Origin: an uncultured Flammeovirgaceae bacterium
GTDB lineage: Bacteria > Bacteroidota > Bacteroidia > Cytophagales > Cyclobacteriaceae
Length of the DNA stretch: 64,000 bases
Assembly (NCBI GenBank): GCA_937883755.1
Contig: CAKZYA010000057.1
Span: 186,001-250,000, forward strand
Direction of reading: 5' to 3'
The notes under the pieces were generated by a model that was not told the origin of the DNA, made no database searches, and saw only the letters and a list, made by a program, of their open reading frames with translations. The first letter of the stretch is position 1. Each line of letters opens with the position of its first letter. Shown here one piece after another: positions 44,690 to 53,652 of this stretch. The translations under genes were made by a program, and so were the position numbers.

Positions 44690-45613
44690 TTATGCCAAAT
44701 TTCTACCCGTAATCCTTTTAAATACCTTGAATAGCGTATTGCGAAATACATTCCGACGATCTCTTTTAAGAGACTGATATTCATCAGCTAATTTAAAGAG
44801 CATATCCCGAGCTATCTCAAATTCACCATAACAGGTTATTAGGAGTGCAGTTTCTATTTTCATTTTTTCTTTCTCGGCGGTAGTCTTTGCGTTGCTGTGA
44901 ATGTAGGCATGAGCCAGGTCGTTTTCTATTTTTCTAAACTTATATTTCTGCGAAATCTTTATCCATAGATCAACGTCCAAGCAGAAGTGTAATTTCTCGT
45001 TTAGAGGACCACACTCCTTCCACGCCTTTGCTGAAAAAAAACAGGCTGGTTGCATAAAGTTGCCATATCCGACCCAGCGAACAAAAGCATTGTAAGATAA
45101 CTCAGGCACTTTCGGAGTATATCGAATTTGGTCATTTAGATCTACCTTATGACCTCTTCCCACGATCGCTCCGATGTCATCTTCCCAGTTGAATGACCCT
45201 ATATAGAAAAGTGCATTAGGTAGCAGATAGTCATCACTGTTAATCCAATATAAGACATCGCCTGTAGCACGATCTAACCCTTTGTTGATTGCGTTTGCTT
45301 GTCCCGAGTCTTTTTCACTTACCCAAAAATCTATCCAGGGTTCATATTTTCTAATAATACTAATGCTTTGATCAGTGCTCCCTCCATCAATTAAAATGAG
45401 TTCTAGATTTGGATAATTCTGCAGTAGAACCGAGCGAATAGTTTTCTCAATAAATTTACCTTGGTTGAAACTAGGAATAACCACTGAAATTCTGGGCCAA
45501 TCTTTTTGCATGGCGTACAGATCCTTTTTACTGGGTTTTTCCCAAACCCAATCACGGCCATAATCAGGTATAACCTCATAGGGATCACCACTCTTCACTT
45601 GAGTAAAACTCAT
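44690..45613 (-). CDS. Glycosyltransferase family 2
   Basis: 307 aa. A conserved N-terminal extension (PDYGRDWVWEKP) precedes the GT-A start RISVVIPSFNQGKFIEKTIRS. Then come ELILIDGGSTDQSISII, WVSEKDSGQANAINKGLDRA and the DxD-type VLYWINSDDYLLP. This set is characteristic of a GT2 group common in bacterial polysaccharide loci. The start ATG at 45613 overlaps the sulfotransferase gene by 29 nt. It is kept because the N-terminal extension is shared by relatives and a later start would cut it. Donor unknown. Confidence 0.92.
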   Translation of the reverse strand: MSFTQVKSGDPYEVIPDYGRDWVWEKPSKKDLYAMQKDWPRISVVIPSFNQGKFIEKTIRSVLLQNYPNLELILIDGGSTDQSISIIRKYEPWIDFWVSEKDSGQANAINKGLDRATGDVLYWINSDDYLLPNALFYIGSFNWEDDIGAIVGRGHKVDLNDQIRYTPKVPELSYNAFVRWVGYGNFMQPACFFSAKAWKECGPLNEKLHFCLDVDLWIKISQKYKFRKIENDLAHAYIHSNAKTTAEKEKMKIETALLITCYGEFEIARDMLFKLADEYQSLKRDRRNVFRNTLFKVFKRITGRNLA

Positions 45614-46487
45614 CCGCTATGTGTTTTGTGGTCTTATAAATAATATCAATCTCCTCACTAAATAACCTATTTTTCCAGTTCTTAATATTTGCTTTAGCTG
45701 GAAGGTTTTGGCCAGATGACTTGACGATTTGAGTAGACTGCTTTATATAATTTCTTACTTTTTTACTAAAAGGGACATTTATATGGTTGAATACTTTTGA
45801 AAACTCATTAATGGGATTTGACGATAGATCTTCATGTCTTACAAAAAGCCATTCTGGAAATTTTGACTTATAGTTTATTACGATGTGATGAATACAGTTC
45901 CATAATAAGCAGGCCTGCTGTATAATGTCGGGGGGATTGTGGGCAAACACCGTAATTTGCTGACGGTATGGCTCTAAATATTTCTGCATTAGCTCTTCTT
46001 GTTGTACAAAATGATTAAAATCAAATGTCCAATTTTTGACTTTTAAACTCGCAGCAAAGGCTGCTGGGTGACGAATAGTGATAATGACATATTTGCAGAA
46101 GTTCTCATTTAACCATTCTGCCGACATAAAAGCAATTGGGTCTTTAATAACGCGCTTGTTTGCCTGTATAGATGAGCCCACTTCTTTAATCGTGGCGAGT
46201 GCTCCTCTAAAACCATTACTTTTATAAGAAGGAAATAATTTTTGATAATTAGCCTGTAAATGATTTTGAATGGAGTGAGCTACTCTTATTTGATATGTTT
46301 CACTGCTTTCGGATGAAATGTACTCAAACCAATACTGAAGTGGCGACGATTGATGTAAGTCAATATTAAAAGGTTCATGTACGTAGCTGATTTGTCGGGA
46401 GGAGGACAGAACTTCACCTACCCAGGTCGAACCGGAGCGATGCGACCCTGTCACTAAGATATGCTTTTTATCAGATGGGATATTCAT
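45585..46487 (-). CDS. Sulfotransferase (PAPS-dependent family)
   Basis: 300 aa from the ATG at 46487. A longer frame to 46571 overlaps the upstream gene and adds nothing recognisable. The 5'-phosphosulfate-binding loop is at residues 14-22 (GSHRSGSTW). The 3'-phosphate-binding region is VIITIRHPAAFAASLKVKNW, with the conserved R and S. A likely acceptor-side helix follows. It should transfer sulfate from PAPS to a hydroxyl of the sugar repeat or a carrier, making a sulfated polysaccharide. Bacterial polysaccharide sulfotransferases are uncommon outside marine and symbiotic lineages. It lies between a GT4 and a GT2 gene. Acceptor unknown. Confidence 0.82.
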   Translation of the reverse strand: MNIPSDKKHILVTGSHRSGSTWVGEVLSSSRQISYVHEPFNIDLHQSSPLQYWFEYISSESSETYQIRVAHSIQNHLQANYQKLFPSYKSNGFRGALATIKEVGSSIQANKRVIKDPIAFMSAEWLNENFCKYVIITIRHPAAFAASLKVKNWTFDFNHFVQQEELMQKYLEPYRQQITVFAHNPPDIIQQACLLWNCIHHIVINYKSKFPEWLFVRHEDLSSNPINEFSKVFNHINVPFSKKVRNYIKQSTQIVKSSGQNLPAKANIKNWKNRLFSEEIDIIYKTTKHIADEFYSSEEW

Positions 46488-46491
46488 AATT

Positions 46492-47721
46492 TCATTGAGG
46501 GATATTCTCAGCGATATCGTTATATAACCTGATATATCTTTTTGCCTGAACTTCAAACGAGTAGTTTTCAATAGTATCTTTCCTTATTTCTTCTCTACTA
46601 AAATGATAGTTAGAATCCAAAAATCTTTTTATTGAGTTGTATAATGAAGCACTTGAAACTTCATCGGCTAAAACACCATTATTACCACTCTGGATCACAT
46701 CCGGAATACCACCGACTGGAAAAGCAATAACTGGAACGCCACAAGCAATAGATTCTAACATAACATTAGGCAAATTATCTTCTCTTGAAGGTAGTACAAA
46801 CGCATCGCACGCGCTGTAAACTAAAGCGATGAGACGTTCATCATTTACTCGCCCTAGATAACTAACATTTCTTAGCGAGCTGTTTTCTTCTTTGGTATTA
46901 CCCACCGCACATAACCAAAGTGAATCATCTTCAATCGCTGAAATAGCTTCTAACAGAAGGTCGAGGCCTTTACGTTCGTTACTCAATACATCACTAACGA
47001 ATAGTAGAATCTTTTTATCTTTTGGTAAATTAAATACTCGACGAGCAAAAGCCTGGTTATGCAATTTAAAAATTGAGGTATCAAGCCCGTAAGGAATGTG
47101 TTGAATAGAGAATCCACTAAGCAGTTCGCTATTATTAGCCTTTTCGTACATCCAGTACGAAGGCGCTACTAATGTAAGTTGCTTACTTTGAGAAAAGGCT
47201 TCCTTCTTCTTAATCCGTATCTGTTGATCTAAATGTATAATACGCCCTTTGTTGCGAACCAAGTCACGCTGATAATGAAACCCTCCACTAAAAGGATTCA
47301 TATCATGGAGTGTCCAAACAAGCGGTTTTTTACAGTTCCTGAAAAAGGAAGCATAATCAAGGAAGCGGGGAACCCAGTGCAAATTAATCACATCAGCCTC
47401 TTGATAGAGAGGGCTCTGTGTAATATCTGCCTCGCTATCTGGGAAACTAAACATATCGTAGTTCTTGGGAATGTCACGAAGCCTCTTGCTATTTTTTTGT
47501 TGCACAGTTTGGTGTAAAGTGAACTTATCAATAAGTTGCTGCTTTAGGGAACTTCCTCTTGGTTTCCAATAATAGCTTTCCTCTATTTCGGTTGTCTTTT
47601 TTTCCTGAAATAAGAATTTAGATTCTATCCCTTGTTGTAGTAAACCTCGATGAAGTCTGATACCCGCCACAGCAGCTCCTCCAGTATCTTTGGTACCAAC
47701 ATGTAAAACTTTTATATTCAT
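46492..47721 (-). CDS. Glycosyltransferase family 4 (WcaC-like)
   Basis: 409 aa from the ATG at 47721. An upstream in-frame ATG at 47760 adds 13 residues before the fold start KVLHVGTKDTGGAAVAGIRLH. Long insert regions include INLHWVPRFLDYASFF and LVWTLHDMNPFSGGFHY, typical of WcaC-type transferases. The donor domain has VSDVLSNERKGLDLLLEAI and a motif related to EX7E (EDNLPNVMLESIACG), then VPVIAFPVGGIPDVI. It adds a sugar in repeat-unit synthesis. Its stop is 4 nt from the sulfotransferase start. Specificity unknown. Confidence 0.88.
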   Translation of the reverse strand: MNIKVLHVGTKDTGGAAVAGIRLHRGLLQQGIESKFLFQEKKTTEIEESYYWKPRGSSLKQQLIDKFTLHQTVQQKNSKRLRDIPKNYDMFSFPDSEADITQSPLYQEADVINLHWVPRFLDYASFFRNCKKPLVWTLHDMNPFSGGFHYQRDLVRNKGRIIHLDQQIRIKKKEAFSQSKQLTLVAPSYWMYEKANNSELLSGFSIQHIPYGLDTSIFKLHNQAFARRVFNLPKDKKILLFVSDVLSNERKGLDLLLEAISAIEDDSLWLCAVGNTKEENSSLRNVSYLGRVNDERLIALVYSACDAFVLPSREDNLPNVMLESIACGVPVIAFPVGGIPDVIQSGNNGVLADEVSSASLYNSIKRFLDSNYHFSREEIRKDTIENYSFEVQAKRYIRLYNDIAENIPQ

Positions 47722-47801
47722 TACGATAAAACTAAAAGTTGACTGTACAGTATTAGACATGCTATTGCATATATTGATAAGCTACACCGACAGCCTTTGC
47801 C

Positions 47802-48848
47802 TTATGAATCGGTCAACATTCTGTTTAAACTGTTCTTAAACTTGCTAATATCTACATATACATCAGAATGAGAGTTAACGACTTTGCTTTTATCCGGAGG
47901 GCAATTTTGATAGTAGTAGTTTAAATCATTAGCTGAAGCTAAACTAAAATAACAATTATTACGGCTATCATCCTCTTGTCTTAACTCAAATATGCAGCTA
48001 CCTGGCTGCATAAATAACATATTGGACAAGCCTGCCCCGTGATTAGAGACGAGGTATTTAGCTCGTCTCGTGATGCTAATCTGCTCTTGGAATGATAAAT
48101 CCTCAAAATGTACTGTAGAAAACTGATAAGCATCTAATACTTTAATCAATGCTTCTTCATTAAGAATCTTGCGGCGGCTAGCTTTACTTCTACTTATGTA
48201 GATTCTCTCTTGTTGAAAATGACCTTGGTTTCCTAGTTTAGCCAAAAGTTTCTGCCGAACCTCCTGAATAATATTCGGGCGATAATTACCAGTAGGTGCT
48301 GTATGTTCAATAATTAGAAGAGAATTTATTCCGTAAGTGGCTTCGTCCGATAAATATGTTGTTTCTGATATATCAAAAGCGTTTAGTGAGTGTTTTACAA
48401 AAGATAGCTTTTCGTACGCTTTCGGCAATAGTAGAGTATAGTCTTGGGCGTTAGCAATAGTACTGTGAAAAAGCCACAATCTTGGTAAAACGTCAAATAG
48501 CCAGTGGAAATAATTGTGGGATACCCTGTCAGTAATCCATAATGCTTTCTTATTAACGTTAATGCGTCTTCGGTCCCAGTAGTTTTTTTTTATAAACCTT
48601 AAGTAATCCTTGCTCAAGGAAAAGTTTGGATATTTTACCTTGCTATATTTCGTTAAGGACTCACTTACTTTACCCCATCTCAGAAAAACTCCTTCAGGCG
48701 TCATAACAGCACCCAATACTTCTTGCATAAAAATACTGGGTATGTTCTTACTAAATTCATGAGAGAAAAGTTCTTGATCCTCTTCGCAAAGGTTAATTGG
48801 ATGCTTCCTTAAAACAATTTCCTCGCCAAGTATTTTAGTTTTACTCAT
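47802..48848 (-). CDS. Glycosyltransferase family 61 (DUF563)
   Basis: 348 aa. The family signature NYFHWLFDVLPRLWLF is present near residue 113. Later come RIYISRSKASRRKILNEEAL, DLSFQEQISITRRAKYLVSNHGAGLSNMLFM and QPGSCIFEL, the conserved C-terminal core of GT61. In plants and bacteria this family includes xylosyl- and arabinosyltransferases and many uncharacterised capsule enzymes, so the donor cannot be named. It has a 125-nt gap to the preceding gene, in which no complete promoter was seen. Cytoplasmic. Confidence 0.87.
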   Translation of the reverse strand: MSKTKILGEEIVLRKHPINLCEEDQELFSHEFSKNIPSIFMQEVLGAVMTPEGVFLRWGKVSESLTKYSKVKYPNFSLSKDYLRFIKKNYWDRRRINVNKKALWITDRVSHNYFHWLFDVLPRLWLFHSTIANAQDYTLLLPKAYEKLSFVKHSLNAFDISETTYLSDEATYGINSLLIIEHTAPTGNYRPNIIQEVRQKLLAKLGNQGHFQQERIYISRSKASRRKILNEEALIKVLDAYQFSTVHFEDLSFQEQISITRRAKYLVSNHGAGLSNMLFMQPGSCIFELRQEDDSRNNCYFSLASANDLNYYYQNCPPDKSKVVNSHSDVYVDISKFKNSLNRMLTDS

Positions 48849-48973
48849 TACTTACATCAAGCTCAGATAGAATACCAATAAAGTTGACTAATACCAACCA
48901 ATGGCCTTATTTTAGATATAATGTTTTCACTTTGTTTTATCTGAACTTTTACAGATTGGAATACAGTGAATAT

Positions 48974-50683
48974 CTATTGATGTAAACAGTAGATATTCAA
49001 TTGCATGTCCATTCCCAGACTTGCTTTTGTGCCGACAAAAGGTTGCTCAGATTGTAAGCCAGGAGAATTAATATAGTATCTAAAACCACTATTTTTCAGA
49101 ATTGCTAGAATTTCACTTAAAGACTGATTCACACCACTAAAAGAATGGTATTCTATGAATATATTTTTGGCATGATGTAGCTGATCTTGACAGTCTTTAA
49201 TCACCTCCACTTCAGCCCCTTCAATATCTATTTTTAGAAAATCAATGGGTTCTTGTAAATAGTCTTTTAGCCTGACTGTTTTTACTTCTTTTTGCGTCAT
49301 ATTATGACCACCTTCTGTCACTCGCCCTGCATCCGCTCCCTCAGAAAAGAATCTTAACGTAGTTTCACTACTCCAAACCGCTCGTTTCTTGAGGGTAATA
49401 TTAGAGAGCTTGAATACTTCTAGGTTATGTTTTAACATGCTAAATATCTCTTCGTCTGGCTCAAAACCAATGATCTTAGCATTGGGAAATAATTTTTTGA
49501 AATAAATAATACTCAATCCAATATTAGCTCCGCAGTCTAGAATATAGGGAGCAGAATTATCCGTACGAAATTTATAGATTTCCTTTTCAAATATCTCCTT
49601 CTTCATAAACAGAAAAGATGCTGCATCTGGTACCTTTATATTTTTCTCCAGTAGTACGGTTGATGTCTCCTTATATCTAGGCATGTTCAGCAGTCTTTGT
49701 CTCTCATTGTATTTCTTTCTATACTCAGGATTCAATACTTTTTTTAAAGAGTGTTTGATAGTATAGGGTACCGTATTTGACATTACTGTCTTAACTCTAC
49801 TTTTTTTCCGAAAATGCTTTCGATAATACTGCTGCATGGCACGGCGAGCTTTTCTCGACTCTACAATAGGAATTGTTGTTACTCTAATATCATCAGCTAG
49901 CTTGCTCCAGCTAAATCTACTAGTATTGGTACTATTTATTCCACTACCATCATTACCTATATTATTTACTAACGACGGATACGGATGTAAAGAATAACCA
50001 TTACGGAGAAAAAGAGAAGCATACCACTTCACCGCCCACGTTTTTAGTCTGCCCTCGGCATTGTCTACCAGCGTCTTGTAAAAGAAAGGATACGTTCCTC
50101 CTATATTGAATTTTGTTATATGATTTCCCTCTTTAATTTTCTCGGCCAAGAATTTTGCATCGGGGGTGAATAGTTTCCAAGCACGTTGCCATGTGCCCCA
50201 TCCCCAACAAGAAGCCGTGTTATAGAAAAAAGTACTGGGAAGGCTGGCTTCCACCGGGAACATATAGCCCGATATATGCATCACTTTATCCTGATTTTCG
50301 TAAAAACTTAGAGAATCGTTCATATATTTGAGGAAGCTAGGTGAGGTAACGATATCGTCTTCCAAGACAATAATTTTTCCGTATTTATTCAATATTTCCG
50401 TTACACCATCAACAATAGAGTCCGCTAACCCTTTGTTCTCTTTAGCTTCTATGATAAACACCTCCTTACACCATTTTTTTTGACGTAAGACTTTCCGAGT
50501 TTGCTCAATTTGTTTTAGGATTGCTTTACTAGCGTTAGGTCTAGAGCCGTCGGCATATATGTACAGTACAGAATCTTTGGCTAGTTTATTCAGCGATAGA
50601 GCTTCTAAAGTGCTTAGCGTATGGTCTGGACGGTTGTAAACAAATAGGGCGATAGGAGCTAGATTATTATCTCTTAGTTGCAT
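48974..50683 (-). CDS. Bifunctional glycosyltransferase-FkbM methyltransferase fusion
   Basis: 569 aa. Residues about 1-300 are a GT-A domain: IALFVYNRPDHTLSTLEALS, YADGSRPNASK, IVLEDDIVTSPSFLKYMND and SCWGWGTWQRAW, the pattern of a GNT-I/GT2-like group. Residues about 340-569 are a FkbM methyltransferase: PYILDCGANIGLSIIYFKK for SAM binding, IGFEPDEEIF, then VRLKDYL and FLKIDIEGAEVEVI. The two parts are joined by a basic linker with no stop. Fusion suggests that the enzyme adds a sugar and methylates it or the acceptor. A 170-nt gap precedes the gene. Confidence 0.87.
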   Translation of the reverse strand: MQLRDNNLAPIALFVYNRPDHTLSTLEALSLNKLAKDSVLYIYADGSRPNASKAILKQIEQTRKVLRQKKWCKEVFIIEAKENKGLADSIVDGVTEILNKYGKIIVLEDDIVTSPSFLKYMNDSLSFYENQDKVMHISGYMFPVEASLPSTFFYNTASCWGWGTWQRAWKLFTPDAKFLAEKIKEGNHITKFNIGGTYPFFYKTLVDNAEGRLKTWAVKWYASLFLRNGYSLHPYPSLVNNIGNDGSGINSTNTSRFSWSKLADDIRVTTIPIVESRKARRAMQQYYRKHFRKKSRVKTVMSNTVPYTIKHSLKKVLNPEYRKKYNERQRLLNMPRYKETSTVLLEKNIKVPDAASFLFMKKEIFEKEIYKFRTDNSAPYILDCGANIGLSIIYFKKLFPNAKIIGFEPDEEIFSMLKHNLEVFKLSNITLKKRAVWSSETTLRFFSEGADAGRVTEGGHNMTQKEVKTVRLKDYLQEPIDFLKIDIEGAEVEVIKDCQDQLHHAKNIFIEYHSFSGVNQSLSEILAILKNSGFRYYINSPGLQSEQPFVGTKASLGMDMQLNIYCLHQ

Positions 50684-50853
50684 CTATTATCAGTGAAATA
50701 TACCTTACTCTACTACCATTATTTCTCTGACTGTACCTTCTTAACCTTCTTCATTAAATTCCCTCATCATTCAACAGAATTTTTTACTTTAAGAGAAGTA
50801 TATTGGTAAGAATTTCTATTCTGCCTTGGGTTAGATCTACATTACCTCTTCAT

Positions 50854-51546
50854 TCACATATCAAGGCAATTTTCATTCTTGTAGAATATAGAAGTACACT
50901 TTTTGTGAGACACCCCCGGAGCAATCCCCCAGAAATCAATTCTGTAAAACTTTTTTTCCTGTAAAGTCTCTAAAGCTGATTTATATTGGGGGCGCTCGGA
51001 GTCGTCTAAAACAATGACTCCATCTTGGCATAAAGCACTTACTGATCTTAGGCAGCAGTTTACTCTATCTCTTCCATCTACAATTACCACATGAAATTTT
51101 TGTTTCACCCGATTCGCAGTATCAGCGTATCTGCCACCATATTCTAGCGGCTCATAGATCAGCTTAACGTTGTTTGGAACCGTTTCTTTTAGTTGATTAA
51201 ACCACTCTTTATCATGCTCTACAGTCACTAGGCTCTCAACCTTTTTAGAAAAGTATAAAGTAGAATTACCACTTCCATACTCAAAAATAGTAAAGCCACT
51301 CTTGATTCTTTCACCGATAAAGTCCAGAAAAGGATAAGTAACCCAAGGGATTGGATTGTTGCTTCCATCAAGAGGTTGTTGGTTTTTGTAAGAATTAAAC
51401 CAACCTACCTTTTGGAGGTAGCCATTTTTTGCAAAATACAATGCTTTTTTTTCCTCATCGTCTAGTAAATGCGCTATAATCCTCTTTTTCCCGAGTACTT
51501 TAAACAGGAAAAAGCGGATAGATGAAGACCAAATTTTACTTAACAT
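50854..51546 (-). CDS. SAM-methyltransferase-fold protein
   Basis: 230 aa. The Rossmann start is FTIFEYGSGNSTLYFSKKVESLVTVEHDKEWF, with the glycine loop YGSGNST and the acidic strand-2 end (VEHD). Then KFHVVIVDGRDRVNCC and GVIVLDDSERPQY supply a D-R and DDS motif often seen in sugar or small-molecule O-methyltransferase relatives. It probably modifies a sugar of the polymer, or a terminal residue read by the adjacent Wzt. It starts 22 nt after the Wzt gene. Cytoplasmic. Substrate unknown. Confidence 0.72.
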   Translation of the reverse strand: MLSKIWSSSIRFFLFKVLGKKRIIAHLLDDEEKKALYFAKNGYLQKVGWFNSYKNQQPLDGSNNPIPWVTYPFLDFIGERIKSGFTIFEYGSGNSTLYFSKKVESLVTVEHDKEWFNQLKETVPNNVKLIYEPLEYGGRYADTANRVKQKFHVVIVDGRDRVNCCLRSVSALCQDGVIVLDDSERPQYKSALETLQEKKFYRIDFWGIAPGVSHKKCTSIFYKNENCLDM

Positions 51547-51568
51547 ATAGGATGAATTTATTCAAGCA

Positions 51569-52825
51569 CTATTCAAACACAACATTCTCAGATAAGCTAA
51601 ACGTGTGGTCTAGGTAAAAAGCACCTTGATTATCAGGTGGTAGTTTACCAGTGGAATAAAAATCACCCGGCTCTACCTTAAAGTAGAAAGCGTTCTGAAT
51701 CCAATCGCTAATCTCGTTGTTGACCTTACAAAATAGTGTAAGGCTATAGGTACCTGGTTGTAAGGAAAGTTTTGGTATAGCGATATCAATGCTGTCGAAT
51801 TTACCAGGATTCATAAATACCTGATCGGTGATTTCATTACTCAGGTACGAAACTCTGTTATCCTTCGAGTCATTAATACCTACAGATACTTTTATACTTC
51901 TAATATCGTTGAAGCTCGCTCTATGGCTCTCTGTTTTTAGTTTTAGAGTAAAGTTTTGTCCACTCATAACCGAGGACAACTTCCTTTGCTCTATATCCAG
52001 TATTTCAATGCTACTAAATCTGAGCATCTGTGTTCCTTTTCTATCTTTACGGCTGTTCAGAGATATGTCGGCAGCACTGATACTCTCTTGGAGATAATGA
52101 TCTATGACGTGATTGATATCACCAGCTATCTTTACTGAACCGTTGTTTAAGAATATTCCACCTTTGCATAAATGGCTTACCGCTGCCATATTATGACTTA
52201 CAAATAGTACGGTTCTACCCTCTCCTGCTACATCTTGCATTTTTCCTAAACATTTCTTTTGGAATTCAGCGTCACCTACTGCAAGTACTTCATCAATAAT
52301 TAAAATTTCAGGTTCCAAATGAGCTGCTACTGCAAACGCTAAGCGTACTTTCATTCCTGATGAGTAGCGCTTAACGGGAGTGTCTAGAAATTTCTCAACT
52401 CCACTGAAATCTACAATCTCATCGAATTTAGCCTTGATCTCGTCACGCGACATACCTAAGATTGTCCCGTTCAGAAAAACATTCTCTCGCCCGGTAAGCT
52501 CAGGATGAAATCCAGTGCCTACTTCCAATAAAGAAGAAACCCGGCCATCGATTTCTATTCGCCCAGTAGTAGGTTCGGTAATACGAGACAGAACTTTTAA
52601 CAAGGTACTTTTTCCTGCACCATTCTTTCCAATAATACCAATCGCTTCCCCTTGCTTCACCTCAAAAGAAATATCCTTCAGTGCCCAAAACTCTTCGGTT
52701 TTTTGAGCACCTCTACGGCCAACTAAACTTCTAAATGCGTCCTGCAGACTTCCACTAGAGGTATCACCAATCGAGTAGCGTTTAGAAATGTTTTCAACGG
52801 ATATTGCTACGTTACTCATAATCAC
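51569..52825 (-). CDS. wzt: ABC exporter ATPase for polysaccharide (Wzt-type, with C-terminal extension)
   Basis: 418 aa. Walker A at residues 66-74 (GKNGAGKST), ABC signature YSSGM at 154-158, Walker B with D178-E179 (ILIIDEV), and the downstream H-loop histidine (VLFVSHNM). Residues about 245-418 form a beta-rich extension (SMRFSSIEI-like start, then LQPGTYSLTLF) like the Wzt carbohydrate-binding domain. In E. coli O8/O9a that domain recognises the capped end of the chain before export. Start: ATG at 52825 overlaps Wzm by 4 nt; a second ATG at 52819 is possible. Together with Wzm it exports a lipid-linked polymer across the inner membrane. Confidence 0.93.
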   Translation of the reverse strand: MIMSNVAISVENISKRYSIGDTSSGSLQDAFRSLVGRRGAQKTEEFWALKDISFEVKQGEAIGIIGKNGAGKSTLLKVLSRITEPTTGRIEIDGRVSSLLEVGTGFHPELTGRENVFLNGTILGMSRDEIKAKFDEIVDFSGVEKFLDTPVKRYSSGMKVRLAFAVAAHLEPEILIIDEVLAVGDAEFQKKCLGKMQDVAGEGRTVLFVSHNMAAVSHLCKGGIFLNNGSVKIAGDINHVIDHYLQESISAADISLNSRKDRKGTQMLRFSSIEILDIEQRKLSSVMSGQNFTLKLKTESHRASFNDIRSIKVSVGINDSKDNRVSYLSNEITDQVFMNPGKFDSIDIAIPKLSLQPGTYSLTLFCKVNNEISDWIQNAFYFKVEPGDFYSTGKLPPDNQGAFYLDHTFSLSENVVFE

Positions 52826-53649
52826 ACAATGTCTGCAATAATGCGTTCTACCTTTTTAAAATAAAAGAGTGAGCTGGTGAATAGTAAAATAACTACTCCA
52901 AACGAAATATAAGATAGCTCATTGGGGGGGCTACTGCCTAAAATACTCCAGCGAAAACCATCAATGATTCCAGCTATAGGATTTAGATAATAGATAATCG
53001 ATGCCCATTCTGGAATTCGATTTACTAATAGGCTAGATGGATATGCCACTGGTGTCAAGAACATTCCAAATCGCACTAGAAAAGGAACAATATTTTGAAA
53101 GTCCCGGAACCTAATTGTGAGCGCACTTAGCCAAATTCCAACTCCCAAAGCAGCTAACACTACCAATATGATAAAAAATGGCAAGAAGAGGATATTAGCA
53201 GATGGTGAAAAGCTATAAACTATCATTAACCCCAGAATTATTAGAAGAGCAATACCGAAGTCAATCAAGCCAACGACTGCTTTGGAAAGAGGAATAACTA
53301 ATCGGGGAAAGTAAATTTTCTGCACCATACTTTGGGCACCGATAATAGAACTGCCTGCTTGGCTCATTACAGTAGAAAAATATGTCCAAGAAGCCAATCC
53401 ACAAGCGGCAAATAGTACGTACGGTACATTGCCCGTATCTAACTGTAAACCACGACTGAATACTAAACCAAATACTACTAACGTCATAAAAGGCTGAATA
53501 AACGCCCAAATAAACCCTAAGAAAGTTTGAGCATATTTTACCTTAAAATCGCGATAAGACAGTGTATAAAACAGGTCTCTGTAATCAGCTAATTCTTTTA
53601 AGTCAAGCGATAATGCACTTTTATTAGCATCTATGATGGTTTTGGGCAT
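52822..53649 (-). CDS. wzm: ABC exporter permease for polysaccharide (Wzm-type)
   Basis: 275 aa, ABC-2 type membrane protein with about six helices. The amphipathic N-terminus LKELADYRDLFYTLSYRDFKVKYAQ is typical of Wzm/TagG proteins and is followed by LGFIWAFIQPFMTLVVFGLVF. Later helices include PFLVRFGMFLTPVAYPS, a stretch shared by Wzm transporters. It forms the channel with Wzt. Start and stop are tightly packed: it overlaps Wzt by 4 nt and begins 3 nt after the epimerase gene, so these genes are surely one transcription unit. Confidence 0.93.
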   Translation of the reverse strand: MPKTIIDANKSALSLDLKELADYRDLFYTLSYRDFKVKYAQTFLGFIWAFIQPFMTLVVFGLVFSRGLQLDTGNVPYVLFAACGLASWTYFSTVMSQAGSSIIGAQSMVQKIYFPRLVIPLSKAVVGLIDFGIALLIILGLMIVYSFSPSANILFLPFFIILVVLAALGVGIWLSALTIRFRDFQNIVPFLVRFGMFLTPVAYPSSLLVNRIPEWASIIYYLNPIAGIIDGFRWSILGSSPPNELSYISFGVVILLFTSSLFYFKKVERIIADIV

Positions 53650-53652
53650 TCG

